64,000 nucleotides of DNA from Gaiellales bacterium (GCA_036403155.1 DASWRM010000037.1:1-64000), one strand, 5' to 3'. Counted from the stretch's first letter, positions 32,501 to 41,601 are shown. Numbers and translations: made by a program. Notes: generated from the sequence alone by a model not told the origin.

Positions 32501-35500
32501 CAGGCGCGTTCGATCCCGAGCGCTCCGTCCGCGCGACGCTCCACCGCGAGCGTCTCACCGGCGATCCAGTCGCCGTGCGCGTCCCAGACGTCCCCTGCCG
32601 GGTGGGTCAGCAAGATGCGATCGGTCACTTCCAGTCCCGCCTCCCGCCGCATCTCCTGGATGGCGCGGATCAGATCGCGCGCCTCCCCCTCGAGGGCGAG
32701 CTCGGGCGTGATCTCGGTGTCCAGCGCGACGGCGAAGCCGTCGCCGTCGAGCACCGAGAACCCTTCGCGCGCACGCGTCCGCAGTTCGAACTCCCCCGGC
32801 TCGAGCGTCCAGTCGCCCACCTGCACCGAGCCGTTGGCCAGCGTGAAGTCTCCCTCGCGCAGCAGCCCGCGGATCATGCCCAGGTCGCGACCGTACTTCG
32901 GCCCGAGCACCTTCAGCAGCGGCATGACCTCCACCTCGGCGAACTCCTCCGCCGAGGTCGCCAGCCGAACCGCTTTCACGCCGAGCTCGCCCGCGACGAG
33001 GTCGACGTGGCGGGCAACGTGCTCCCGGCGCATGCTGTCGTCGGTCGCCACGATCACCTCCGCCAGCGGCTGGCGCAGCTTCACGTTCGCCCCCGAGCGC
33101 GCCTCGCGGCCGAGCCGCACGACCGACCGCACGCTCGTCATCTCGTCGACCAGCGCCGGGTCGGCCAGGCCGTCCACCGCCGTGGGGTAGCCCGACAGGT
33201 GCACGCTCTGCGGAGCGCCGTCGCAGACGTTGCGAACGAGGTTCTGCCACAGCTCGTCGGCCAGGAACGGCATCACCGGCGCGACGCAGCGGACGACCTG
33301 CACGAGCGCATACCAGAGCGTCTCGTACGCGGCGCGCTTGTCACCGGCGTCCTCGGATTTCCAGTACCGCGCCCGGGACAGGCGGACATACCAGTTGGAA
33401 AGGTCGTCGACGTAGGCCTCCGCCGCGCGCACCAGCCGGGGGGAGTCGTAGGCGTCGAGCGCCGCCCGGCACTCGGCCACCAGGCTCTGCGTGACGGCGA
33501 CGAGCCAGCGGTCGAGCGGCCGGGCGATCGACGGGTCAGGGCCGGAAACGAGCGTCTCGTACCGCGGCCGGTAGTCGTCGATGCCTGCGTAGAGAACGAA
33601 GAAGTTGTAGGTGTTCCAGAGCGTCAGCAGGCGGCGCTTGACGTCGTTCGCGGGGCCGTAGCCGAAGTTCATGTTCTGCGCCGGCGTCTGGTTCGCGAAC
33701 ATCCAGCGCATGACGTCGGCTCCCATCTGCTCGACGGCGTCGTCGAACCAGATCGCGTTGCCCCACGACTTGTGCATGGGGCGGCCGGTCTCGTCGTTGA
33801 CCTTCTCGTAGCAGAGGACGCGCCGGTACGGGGACTTGCCGATCAGGACGACGCTCATGAACAGCATCGAGTAGAACCACAGCCGGATCTGCTCGCGCAT
33901 CTCGGACACCCAGTCCGCGGGAAACCAGACCTCCCAGTCGTCGTTCGACGGAAGGTCGGCCGCCGTCACGCCGGCAGCGGCGCCGGTCGCATAGCCGCGC
34001 TCGACGAACCGCTCGCTGCGCCAGCCCATCGTCGAGAACGGGACGACGCCGGCGTCCAGCCAGCAGTCGCCGACGTCGAGCAGGCGCTCTGCCTCCTTGC
34101 CGCACTCCGCGCAGCCGATCGTGATGCCGTCGATCCAGGGCCGGTGCAGCTCCTCGAGGCCGTCGATCGGCGCCGTCGCCCGCTCGGCCAGCTCCTCCTT
34201 GGAGCTGATCACCGTCATGTGGCCGTCGGGGCAGAAGTAGAACGGCAGCGGCAGGCCCCAGTAGCGCTTGCGGCTGATGCACCAGTCGCCCATGTTCCGG
34301 AGCCAGTCCTCCATGCGCTTGCCGTACTGCGCGGGCAGCCACTCCACGGTGCGCGCCGCCTCGATCATCGGCTCCCGCACATCGTCACAGCGGATGAACC
34401 ACTCGTCGACGAGGCGGTAGATCAGTTCCGTCCCGCAGCGCCAGCACACGGGATAGCGGTGCGTGATCTCGCCTGCCTCCACCAGGCAGCCGCGCTGGCC
34501 CATGTCCTCGACGATCGACGACGCCGCGTCGGCCGTGTGGCGGCCGTGCAGCCAGCCGAAGCCGTCGTAGAAGGCGCCCGACTCGTCGACCGGCACGATC
34601 GTGGCCAGGCCCTCGCGCTGCCCGAGCTCGAAATCCTCGGCGCCGCACCCGGGAGCGATGTGGACGATGCCGGTGCCCTCCTCCATCGACACCTCGTCCC
34701 ACGCCACCACCCGGTGCTCGACCCCCTCCTGCGCGGGCAGCGAGTCGAACGGCCCCTCGTACCCGAGGCCGACCAGCTCGGAGCCCTTCACCGTTCCCAG
34801 CAGGCGCCCGTGGACCGGGACGTGCGCCAGGCGCGCCTCGGCCACGTACGCGATGCCGGCCTGGGTCTCGACGCGTGCGTAGTCCGCCTCCGGGTCGACG
34901 GCCGCTGCGACGTTGGCGGGCAGCGTCCACGGCGTCGTCGTCCAGGCCACGAGGTACTCGCCCGGCCTGCCTGCGAGCGGGAAGCGGACGTAGAGCGACG
35001 GGTGGCCGATCTCGCGGTAGGAGTCGATCAGCTCGTGCTGGGAGAGCGACGTGCCGCACCGCGGGCACCACGGCATCGAGCGGTGGCCCTTGTACAGCCA
35101 TCCCCGGTCGTTGCACTCCTTCAGGAAGCCCCAGATGTAGCTGATGTTGGTGTCCGACATCGTGAAGTAGCTGCGGTCCCAGTCCATCCACTGGCCGAGC
35201 CGGCGCGACTGCCGTGTCTGCACGCCCGCGTACTCCGCGACGCGGTCGCGGCAGGCGCGCGCGAACCGGTCGAGGCCGTAACGCTCGATCTCGGGCTTGG
35301 AGTTGAGGCCGAGCGCCTTCTCCACCTCCACCTCGACCCACAGCCCCTGGCAGTCGAAGCCGTTCTGGTAACGCTGGTCCTCGCCGAGCATCGCGTGGTA
35401 GCGCTGCCAGATGTCCTTGAGCGTGCGGCCCCAGGCGTGGTGCACGCCCATCGGATTGTTCGCCGTGATCGGGCCGTCGATGAACGAGTACGTTGGGCCG

Positions 35501-35616
35501 CCGCGGTTCGCGTCGCGCAGCTGCTGGAACGTCTGCTCACGGTCCCAGCGGTCGAGGGCAGCATGCTCGATGCCGACGTGGTCAGGCTGCTTGGGAACGG
35601 GCGCGAACGGGGACAC
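32500..35616 (-). CDS. ileS: Isoleucyl-tRNA synthetase with GxHH signature
   Basis: Class I synthetase of 1038 residues that charges tRNA-Ile. Family evidence includes WCISRKRYWGLPLPFYF, the editing-domain AWTTTPWTLPANVA, and a C-terminal anticodon-binding region. The HIGH motif is swapped: GPITANNPMGVHHAWGR, with GVHH at residues 57-60 in place of HxGH. The KMSKS equivalent is PMHKSWGN. The start is GTG at 35616, not 35649, because TAGAAT (35629-35624) ends 7 bases upstream, giving a leaderless message. That leaves no room for a T-box leader. The SDR gene overlaps the stop by one base. Confidence 0.93.
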   Translation of the reverse strand: MSPFAPVPKQPDHVGIEHAALDRWDREQTFQQLRDANRGGPTYSFIDGPITANNPMGVHHAWGRTLKDIWQRYHAMLGEDQRYQNGFDCQGLWVEVEVEKALGLNSKPEIERYGLDRFARACRDRVAEYAGVQTRQSRRLGQWMDWDRSYFTMSDTNISYIWGFLKECNDRGWLYKGHRSMPWCPRCGTSLSQHELIDSYREIGHPSLYVRFPLAGRPGEYLVAWTTTPWTLPANVAAAVDPEADYARVETQAGIAYVAEARLAHVPVHGRLLGTVKGSELVGLGYEGPFDSLPAQEGVEHRVVAWDEVSMEEGTGIVHIAPGCGAEDFELGQREGLATIVPVDESGAFYDGFGWLHGRHTADAASSIVEDMGQRGCLVEAGEITHRYPVCWRCGTELIYRLVDEWFIRCDDVREPMIEAARTVEWLPAQYGKRMEDWLRNMGDWCISRKRYWGLPLPFYFCPDGHMTVISSKEELAERATAPIDGLEELHRPWIDGITIGCAECGKEAERLLDVGDCWLDAGVVPFSTMGWRSERFVERGYATGAAAGVTAADLPSNDDWEVWFPADWVSEMREQIRLWFYSMLFMSVVLIGKSPYRRVLCYEKVNDETGRPMHKSWGNAIWFDDAVEQMGADVMRWMFANQTPAQNMNFGYGPANDVKRRLLTLWNTYNFFVLYAGIDDYRPRYETLVSGPDPSIARPLDRWLVAVTQSLVAECRAALDAYDSPRLVRAAEAYVDDLSNWYVRLSRARYWKSEDAGDKRAAYETLWYALVQVVRCVAPVMPFLADELWQNLVRNVCDGAPQSVHLSGYPTAVDGLADPALVDEMTSVRSVVRLGREARSGANVKLRQPLAEVIVATDDSMRREHVARHVDLVAGELGVKAVRLATSAEEFAEVEVMPLLKVLGPKYGRDLGMIRGLLREGDFTLANGSVQVGDWTLEPGEFELRTRAREGFSVLDGDGFAVALDTEITPELALEGEARDLIRAIQEMRREAGLEVTDRILLTHPAGDVWDAHGDWIAGETLAVERRADGALGIERA

Positions 35617-35623
35617 CGCCGGG

Positions 35624-35629
35624 ATTCTA
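35624..35629 (-). promoter_or_regulatory. -10 box of leaderless ileS
   Basis: On the minus strand TAGAAT, then 7 bases (CCCGGCG), then the GTG at 35616. The spacing predicts transcription beginning at or beside the start codon. Confidence 0.6.
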
Positions 35630-35705
35630 TGCGGCGGCGCCAGGCGCACTGCCGGACATCCCGCAGGTCACGGGACGCCGGCCGCAGGTGTCAGAAGCGC
35701 AGCAC

Positions 35706-35849
35706 CTAGTCGGTATCGTGCCGGTCGCAGTAGTCGTCGAAGGCGGCGTGCTTGGCGAGGTAGGAGCCGAGCTCGGAAAACCCGAACTCGAACCACTCCG
35801 AGAGCCACCGCTCGTCGATCTCCACGTGCTTTTCCTGCAGCTCGTCCAT
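35706..35849 (-). CDS. Small acidic protein, hypothetical (47 residues)
   Basis: A short, acidic, aromatic-rich protein: MDELQEKHVEIDERWLSEWF, then EFGFSELGSYLAKHAAFDDY and a charged end. The ATG at 35849 has an excellent GGAGGAG 6 bases upstream, which is the main reason to accept it. No family recognised. It lies between the Nudix gene and ileS on the same strand. Confidence 0.6.
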   Translation of the reverse strand: MDELQEKHVEIDERWLSEWFEFGFSELGSYLAKHAAFDDYCDRHDTD

Positions 35850-35950
35850 CGTCGTCTCCTCCGGAGGGGTCTCCCCGGACGATTCGCTTGGCGCTCCGGC
35901 TGGGGCCGGCAGCCTGATGGTTGAGTAATCGGCCGCACACGGCCGAGCCT

Positions 35951-36469
35951 TTACGACTTCCGAACACTCGCGCGCAGGGCGTCCCGGCAGCACTGGAACG
36001 CAAGGGAGGCCGGGTCGATCGCCGCCGGGTCGAGCCACAGGATCTCGCTGACGTCGTCGTTGGGGGATTCCGCACCGCCGGTCACCCGGGCCGCGTAGAA
36101 GAGGTTGAGGGTGTAGACGCCGTCCTCGCCGTAGGCGTCGGTGAAGATTCCTGCGAGCGGGCCGACCGCCACCTCCAGCCCCGTTTCCTCGCGCAGCTCG
36201 CGCCGCACGGCGTCCTGCGGTGACTCGCCCGGCTCGATGAACCCGCCGGGGAGGTCGAGCCGGCCGGCGAACGGCTCACCTGCGCGCCTGGTGACCAGCA
36301 GCCGGCCGTCCCGCAGCACGAGCGCGCTTGCGGTCGCCGACGGATTGTCATAGACGGTCAGCCCGCAGGCCGGGCAGTGCACCGCGGCGCTCGCGTGCTC
36401 CTCCGAGCCGCCGTGCCGGAGCGGCGACGCGCATCGGGGACAGTGGCGCCAATCGGCGAAGCGGGTCAT
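35951..36469 (-). CDS. Nudix hydrolase with N-terminal zinc ribbon
   Basis: A 172-residue pyrophosphohydrolase. Residues 9-40 form a four-Cys zinc ribbon (CPRCASPL ... CPACGLTVYDNP), similar to the one in NudC/NADH pyrophosphatase. The Nudix box is GGFIEPGESPQDAVRRELRE, continuing ETGLEV, with all catalytic glutamates. A role on NAD-type or mRNA-cap-type dinucleotides is suggested by the ribbon but not proven; the SQPWPFPxS signature of NudC is absent. Its ATG overlaps the stop of the upstream beta-lactamase-fold gene (ATGA), so the two are coupled. Confidence 0.87.
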   Translation of the reverse strand: MTRFADWRHCPRCASPLRHGGSEEHASAAVHCPACGLTVYDNPSATASALVLRDGRLLVTRRAGEPFAGRLDLPGGFIEPGESPQDAVRRELREETGLEVAVGPLAGIFTDAYGEDGVYTLNLFYAARVTGGAESPNDDVSEILWLDPAAIDPASLAFQCCRDALRASVRKS

Positions 36470-37452
36470 GCGTCGAGCACCGCCGCGGTCAGCTCGAGCC
36501 AGCGGCCGGGCCGCAGCATCCATCCCGAATACGTGGACCGGTTCGTGAGGCAGACGAGACCGCGGCCGGCTGCGGGGTCCGCCCAGAGCAGCGTGCCGGA
36601 GGCGCCGAAGTGCGACAGGGTGGCGGGCGAGACCCGATCGCCGCACCAGTGCGGGCCGCCGGTGGAGCGGACGTTGATGCCGAGCCCCCAGTCCGGGCAG
36701 TGCAGCTTCGGATAGGACTCGAGACCGCCCTCGAGGCCCGGCCACTGGACGGCCGCGAGATCCCGAAACGCGTCGGCGTGGAGCAGCGGCGGTCCCCCCG
36801 CGAGCAGCAGCGAGACGATCCTGGCGCACGCCTCGGCGGTGGCGAAGCAGCCCCCCGCTGCCGTTCCCCGCCGCCGCCACTCGGGGCCGTTGAAGAGCTG
36901 GACGCCGGGAGCCACCAGCCCCGGCTCGGCGACCTCGAGCGCCCGCGCGTACTCCTCGGCGGGCAGCGGCAGGAAGGCGTCCATGCCGAGAGGCTCGAGC
37001 ACCGCCTCGCTGACGTAGCGGGCGTGGCCCATTCCGGTCGCCGCCGCAAGCACCAGCCCGAGCACCTGGTAGCCCTCGTTCGAGTAGATCCGGCGCGTCT
37101 CCGGCGGAGATACCGGCTGCACCTCCAGCACCGGCGTGCCCTTGGCCGTCTCGGGCAGCCCGGAGGCATGCGCGAGCAGATGCCGGACGGTGATCGCCCG
37201 GCGCCCTGGGTCGTCGTACTCGCGCAGGTATGCGCTGACCGGCTCGTCCAGGCCGAGCGCACCCTCCTCCGCGGCCACGATCGCCGCGAGCGCGACGATC
37301 GGCTTGGTCAGCGACGCCAGGGCGAACAGCGAGTCGCCTCGCGCGGAGCCCGCGGTGCGCACCTCGCGCAGGCCCGTGCGGTCGACGACGGCGGCCGCCA
37401 CGCCCTCGACGTCGCCCTCCTCGACCCACGAATCGATCGTCTCCAGGGACAT
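36466..37452 (-). CDS. Serine beta-lactamase-fold hydrolase (class C/esterase type)
   Basis: A 328-residue cytoplasmic-looking protein (no signal peptide) of the penicillin-binding/beta-lactamase fold. The nucleophile motif is SLTK (S47-K50), the second is YSN (Y123-N125), and FGASG near residue 280 stands where KTG/HxG occurs. Relatives include esterases and D-aminopeptidases, so antibiotic hydrolysis should not be assumed. The ATG at 37452 has TAGGAT (37465-37460) ending 7 bases upstream. It is divergent from the LytR_C gene with only 33 bases between starts and overlaps the Nudix gene by 4. Confidence 0.85.
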   Translation of the reverse strand: MSLETIDSWVEEGDVEGVAAAVVDRTGLREVRTAGSARGDSLFALASLTKPIVALAAIVAAEEGALGLDEPVSAYLREYDDPGRRAITVRHLLAHASGLPETAKGTPVLEVQPVSPPETRRIYSNEGYQVLGLVLAAATGMGHARYVSEAVLEPLGMDAFLPLPAEEYARALEVAEPGLVAPGVQLFNGPEWRRRGTAAGGCFATAEACARIVSLLLAGGPPLLHADAFRDLAAVQWPGLEGGLESYPKLHCPDWGLGINVRSTGGPHWCGDRVSPATLSHFGASGTLLWADPAAGRGLVCLTNRSTYSGWMLRPGRWLELTAAVLDA

Positions 37453-37485
37453 CCGGCGCATCCTAGAGGTATCGTTTTGGGGTAG

Positions 37486-38103
37486 ATGGCACCGTTGGAG
37501 ACACGCGACCGCCCTTCGGGGCCGGTCGAGGACACGGGCGAGGAGCATCTCGACGACTGGTTCGCCCGGCGGCTGCAGTCGCAGGGCATCCCGTCCAGGC
37601 TGGGCGGCACGCCGACGCCGAGACTGCTCGCCGTCGGCGGCCTCGTGCTCGCGCTGGTCGCGTTCCTGTGGGCGCTCTCGAGCGTCGGCGCGCACACCGG
37701 CTCGACCGGCGCCACGGCCCCGACCACGCCCAAGACCACCGTGGCGCCGCCTGCGAACAACCAGGGCACCGGGAGCACGAAGAAGCACAACGGCAAGCTG
37801 ACATGGCGGGACGTCACCGTCGACGTCGTGAACGGCTTTGGCGGCCCGTCGGCCGCCGCGCAGGCCGCCTCCCAGCTGAGCCAGAAGGGCTGGTCCGTGG
37901 GAGTCACGGGCAACGCCACCGGGATCGCCTCCACCGAGATCGTCTACCTGCCCGGCAACCTGAAGGCTGCGAGGGTGGTCGCCCGCAAGCTCGGTCTCGG
38001 GACGCCTGTGGCGATCGCGCAGGCGACCGGGGTCGCGGCCGACGCCACGCACGGCGTGGCCGTCGTGCTCGGCCCCGACGAGCTTACGAACGCGACGCTG
38101 TAG
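37486..38103 (+). CDS. Membrane protein with LytR_C domain
   Basis: A 205-residue single-pass protein. The cytoplasmic N-terminus (1-45) is followed by one membrane helix (about 46-66), a Thr/Pro/Ala-rich linker (about 70-102) and a C-terminal LytR_C domain. The domain starts VTVDVVNGFGGPSAAAQAAS, the typical N-G-x5-A-A pattern, and ends VAVVLGPDEL. Such domains occur in actinobacterial cell-envelope proteins. The ATG at 37486 has TATCGT about 10 bases upstream. It is divergent from the beta-lactamase-fold gene. Confidence 0.82.
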   Translation: MAPLETRDRPSGPVEDTGEEHLDDWFARRLQSQGIPSRLGGTPTPRLLAVGGLVLALVAFLWALSSVGAHTGSTGATAPTTPKTTVAPPANNQGTGSTKKHNGKLTWRDVTVDVVNGFGGPSAAAQAASQLSQKGWSVGVTGNATGIASTEIVYLPGNLKAARVVARKLGLGTPVAIAQATGVAADATHGVAVVLGPDELTNATL

Positions 38104-38121
38104 CTCCACTGTCCGGCCGGG

Positions 38122-39567
38122 TCAGCCTGCGACCTGGTGCGCATCGCGGAGCGCATCCCAGGCCTGCTGCACGTGCTCCCATCGCGTCGCGGCGTTCCCG
38201 ATCGCAATCCGGATCGCATACCGCCCGCTCACCTTCGTGTGCGAGACGAACGCTGCGCCGGCGCGGTTGACCGACTCCACGAGCCGGGCGTTCAGCGTCT
38301 CGAGCTGCTCGCCGTCATCCACACCGGCGGGATGCGCCCGGAAGCAGACCGTCGAGAGCGGGACCGGAGCGAGCACCTCCCATCCCGGCGTTTCACCGAC
38401 CATCGCCGCCAGCCTCGCGGCCATCTCGATGTGCCCGGCCACCAGCTCAGCCAGCCCGTCGCGCCCATACGCGCGGATCACCATCCACAGCTTCAGCGCA
38501 CGGAACCGCCGCCCGAGCGCGAGACCGTAGTCCATCAGGTTGACCACGTCGCTCTCCGAGCTGGTCAGGTAGAACGGCACGAGGGCGAATGCGTCACGCA
38601 GCACCTCGGGCCGCGACGTGTAGAGGAGGCTGCAGTCGATCGGCGTGAACAGCCACTTGTGCGGATTGAAGACGAGCGAGTCGGCGTGCTCGCAGCCGGC
38701 GAGCAGGTGCCGGTGGCTGTCGAGAAGCCCCGCCGCCCCGCCGTAGGCCGCGTCCACGTGCAGCCAGACGCCGTGGCGCCGGCAGATCTCGGCGATCTCC
38801 GGCACAGGGTCGACGCTGGTCGTCGATGTGGTGCCGACCGTGGCGACGACGGCGACCGGCCGCACTCCAGCGGCGAGGTCGCGCTCAACCGCCCCGGCGA
38901 GCAGGTCGGGGCGCATGCGAAGGGCCTCGTCGGTGCCGATCTTCTCGAGGCCGTCCTGGCCGATGCCGAGCGCGATGCATGCCTTCTCGACCGACGAGTG
39001 CGCCTCCGCGGAGGTGTACACGCGCAGCGCGGGCAGGTCGGCGCGCCCAGCCATGCCGCGGCGCCGGATGTCGAGCCCCGCCGCCTCCCGGGCCGCCGCC
39101 AGCGCGGTCATGGTCGAGCTCGACGCGGTGTCGAGGATCTCGCCGAACCAGCCGGCCGGCAGGCCGAGCATCTCGAGCACCCACTCGAGCGTCCGCTGCT
39201 CGAGCTCCGTCGCGGCCGGCGACGTCCGCCACAGCATGGCGTTCACGTTGAGCGCGCTCGCGATCAGCTCGCCGACGATGCCCGGCCCGGACCCGGTGAT
39301 GCCGAAGTACGCGAAGAATGAGGGATGGTTCCAGTGCGTGATCCCCGGCAGGACCAGGCGGTCGAGGTCGGCCATGATCGCGTCGAGCGGCTCCCCGCGC
39401 TGCGGCGCGGCGGCGGGAAGGCGGGCCGCGATCTCCCCCGGCCGCACCTGCGAGAGCACCGGGTGCTCACCGACCGACTCGAGGTATCCGGAGACCCACG
39501 CGGCCGCCTCCGCCAGCGCCTCGCGCACCTGCTGACCGGTGGGCCCGGGCCCCGTGATCGCGCTCAT
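38122..39567 (-). CDS. PLP-dependent amino-acid decarboxylase (group II, AADC-like)
   Basis: A 481-residue fold-type I PLP enzyme that would decarboxylate an L-amino acid, most likely aromatic, to an amine. THWNHPSFFAYFGITGSGPG is the AADC-type substrate region, TSAEAHSSVEKA binds the cofactor, HVDAAYGG carries the PLP-binding Asp, and FNPHKWLFTPIDCS contains the Schiff-base lysine. Length matches AADC/TDC enzymes. The ATG at 39567 has CATACT ending 6 bases upstream. It follows the Mau-like genes on the same strand with a 22-base gap, so amine production next to an amine-dehydrogenase-like set is notable. Confidence 0.92.
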   Translation of the reverse strand: MSAITGPGPTGQQVREALAEAAAWVSGYLESVGEHPVLSQVRPGEIAARLPAAAPQRGEPLDAIMADLDRLVLPGITHWNHPSFFAYFGITGSGPGIVGELIASALNVNAMLWRTSPAATELEQRTLEWVLEMLGLPAGWFGEILDTASSSTMTALAAAREAAGLDIRRRGMAGRADLPALRVYTSAEAHSSVEKACIALGIGQDGLEKIGTDEALRMRPDLLAGAVERDLAAGVRPVAVVATVGTTSTTSVDPVPEIAEICRRHGVWLHVDAAYGGAAGLLDSHRHLLAGCEHADSLVFNPHKWLFTPIDCSLLYTSRPEVLRDAFALVPFYLTSSESDVVNLMDYGLALGRRFRALKLWMVIRAYGRDGLAELVAGHIEMAARLAAMVGETPGWEVLAPVPLSTVCFRAHPAGVDDGEQLETLNARLVESVNRAGAAFVSHTKVSGRYAIRIAIGNAATRWEHVQQAWDALRDAHQVAG

Positions 39568-39589
39568 CGGCGGAGTATGTCAGCGCGGC

Positions 39590-40909
39590 TCAGCCGCGGT
39601 CGATCCACGAGCCGGAGTCGTCGTACACGGTGAAGTAGCGGTGGGAGCCCGAGATGCCGGTCGTCCAGAGGAACCGGTCGGAGCCCTTGCTGATGGAGTA
39701 CACCCGCCTGCCGGCGCCGGTGCGGAGATCGAGCACCCGCACCTCCATCCGCTTCAGCGTCTGATAGACGTAGACCACCATCGTGGCGTCGATCGACGGG
39801 CCGAAGTACGAGTACCTCACGGTCGATCGGACCAGCTTGGTCGTGCCGCGATCGATGCGGTAGACGGCGATCGAGCTGCGGCTCGCGCCGGTGCGGTGAT
39901 AGACGACCCGCGGATAGGAGATGTCGGGCGCCCCGAGGTCGGTGCGGCGCTTGGAATGGGCGATCACCTTCGAGGTCGCGTCGGACAGGTCGTACAGGAC
40001 GATCTGCCGCCGGCCATCCTTGACCCGGCGGTAGACGAGCCACGAGCCGGAGAGCGCAGGGTCACGGCCCGGCAGCGTCAGCGTGTGCAGGACGTTCATG
40101 GTGGTCAGGTCGACGATCTCGAAGTCCGGGCCGGTGTCGACGACCGCCTGGGTGCCGTCCACGTCCGGCTCGAAGCCGGGCAGCGTCGTGAACGTCCCGT
40201 TCATCCGCACGACGCCCGTGAGCGCACCCCCGCTGCCGATGCGGTCGAACGCGAGCACCCCCGGTGCCGCCGAAGGATCGGCCACCGACCCCGGGCCGAG
40301 GTCGAGCCTGGTAGCGGCGCGCGCCTCCCCCGTCGCGGCGGCCAGCGCCAGCACGGCGGCCAGCAGGCCGAGGGCGGCGGCGTTGACGCGCTTCAGACGC
40401 CCGCCGGCGCCGAGCCGGGCCAGCCGTTCCACCCGGAAGCCGGCCTGCTCATACGTGCGGACGCGGACCGTGGAGGCGGCAAGCACCAGCGTCCGGCCGA
40501 CGCCGAACCCGGCCAGCACCGCCGCGCCTGACAGCGGGCCGGCGAGCGCGGCCACTCCGGCGGCGACGACGATCAGCGTGGCGACCGGCAGGTAGGTCGC
40601 GAAGCCGAGGCCGAGGCCGAGGCCGTACAGGAGCGCCGTCAACGGCTGCGGATAGCGCTCGCGCCAGCGCTCGGGCACCTGCCGGCGCAGCTGCGGGACG
40701 GGCAGGCGAACGATTCCGAGCTCGGCCGCGGCCTCCGCTACGGCGAACCCGGCCACCACCATCGCAGCCGCCCCTCCGCCCGCCGGGAGCGCCGCGCCGA
40801 GGACGAGCCCGACGAGCGCGGCGGCGCTCACCGCCCCCAGCCCGAACAGCACGATGGACGCCAGCCATGTCCGTGTCCCGTGCACGACGGGGACGATGGT
40901 CTCCACCAT
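39590..40909 (-). CDS. MauF/CcdA-like membrane domain fused to a beta-propeller
   Basis: A 439-residue two-part protein. Residues 1-190 hold about five to six membrane helices of the DsbD/CcdA type: PVVHGTRTWLASIVLFGLGA near the start and YGLGLGLGFATYLPVATLIV near 110-130, resembling MauF-like proteins. Residues 200-439 form a beta-propeller with repeated blades (PALSGSWLVYRRVKDGRRQI; ISYPRVVYHRTGASRSSIAV), like the secreted protein at 30525-31427. MauB, the large subunit of methylamine dehydrogenase, is also a propeller, but this one is shorter, and direct homology is inference. The ATG at 40909 has GAGGA 7 bases upstream. Confidence 0.65.
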   Translation of the reverse strand: MVETIVPVVHGTRTWLASIVLFGLGAVSAAALVGLVLGAALPAGGGAAAMVVAGFAVAEAAAELGIVRLPVPQLRRQVPERWRERYPQPLTALLYGLGLGLGFATYLPVATLIVVAAGVAALAGPLSGAAVLAGFGVGRTLVLAASTVRVRTYEQAGFRVERLARLGAGGRLKRVNAAALGLLAAVLALAAATGEARAATRLDLGPGSVADPSAAPGVLAFDRIGSGGALTGVVRMNGTFTTLPGFEPDVDGTQAVVDTGPDFEIVDLTTMNVLHTLTLPGRDPALSGSWLVYRRVKDGRRQIVLYDLSDATSKVIAHSKRRTDLGAPDISYPRVVYHRTGASRSSIAVYRIDRGTTKLVRSTVRYSYFGPSIDATMVVYVYQTLKRMEVRVLDLRTGAGRRVYSISKGSDRFLWTTGISGSHRYFTVYDDSGSWIDRG

Positions 40910-40995
40910 CGAGAATCCTCAGGGCGACCAGGCGCCGGACACGCCGGCGACGAGCGCGCACGCCGCGAGGGCGGCGCCGGGGTTGGGGTCCGGGA

Positions 40996-41601
40996 TCAGC
41001 ACGGGACGGTGGTCTGGTAGTACAGGACGCAGAACACCTTGCGGCCGTTGTAGCAGTAGCCCGTCAGCGCCGCGTCCCCGTTGATGCGCGTGGCGGTGTG
41101 GGCGCAGCAGTCGACGAGCTTGCGGATGGTGCCGCCGCAGCAGCGGTACCATCCGCCGTCGAACTGCGCGTGCAGGTGATAGCGCTCGAGCACCCAGTCC
41201 TGGCAGAGGCGCGTGCGCGGCGCGCGCGGCACCGGGTCGCCCGTCGGGCCGAGGACGCGATCGCCCTGCTCGTCGACGACGTAGCCGTCGCGGTCGACGA
41301 GGCGACCGAGGTTGTCGACGCGGTGGCCGTCCTTCGGCCGCAGCGGGCGGCCGCGGCGGTCGATGCGAGGCGGGAAGTACGGGCCGGGGCAGTGGTGGGT
41401 GGTGTACGTGTGCCCGCAGAAGCCGTAGTAGCGGGCCTCCGCCGTGTCCGGCGCCACGGCGCTGGCCGCCAGCCGCCCGGACGTCGCGGCGACGGCGGCC
41501 GCGCCCAGCCGCCCGAGGAAGCCGCGGCGCGTGTGCGACGACGCCAGCCGCCGGGCCAGGCGCTCGCCCGGCGGGGTGCCGGCGTCATGCCGCCCGAACA
41601 C
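40996..41601 (-). CDS. MauA-like Cys-rich Tat substrate lacking TTQ tryptophans
   Basis: A 201-residue exported protein. Residues 24-29 (TRRGFL) and the following helix form a Tat signal, as in methylamine dehydrogenase small subunit MauA. The mature protein has ten cysteines (62, 71, 133, 154, 155, 165, 166, 183, 191, 201). GGWYRCCGGTIRKLVDCC and GYCYNGRKVFCVLYY align with the CSGG...C and SCYNPTDG... regions of MauA. The two tryptophans that build the TTQ cofactor have no counterpart: the position before CYN reads DAALTGYC, and no Trp follows residue 151. The start is GTG at 41601, overlapping the MauED stop by 17 bases. Family link is moderately sure; activity is unlikely to be classic MADH. 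Confidence 0.6.
   Translation of the reverse strand: MFGRHDAGTPPGERLARRLASSHTRRGFLGRLGAAAVAATSGRLAASAVAPDTAEARYYGFCGHTYTTHHCPGPYFPPRIDRRGRPLRPKDGHRVDNLGRLVDRDGYVVDEQGDRVLGPTGDPVPRAPRTRLCQDWVLERYHLHAQFDGGWYRCCGGTIRKLVDCCAHTATRINGDAALTGYCYNGRKVFCVLYYQTTVPC

Noticed and set aside
35617-35705. T-box leader upstream of ileS
   Set aside because: A -10 box lies 7 bases before the start codon and the region is too short; no T-box sequence (such as TGGNACCGCG) is present.
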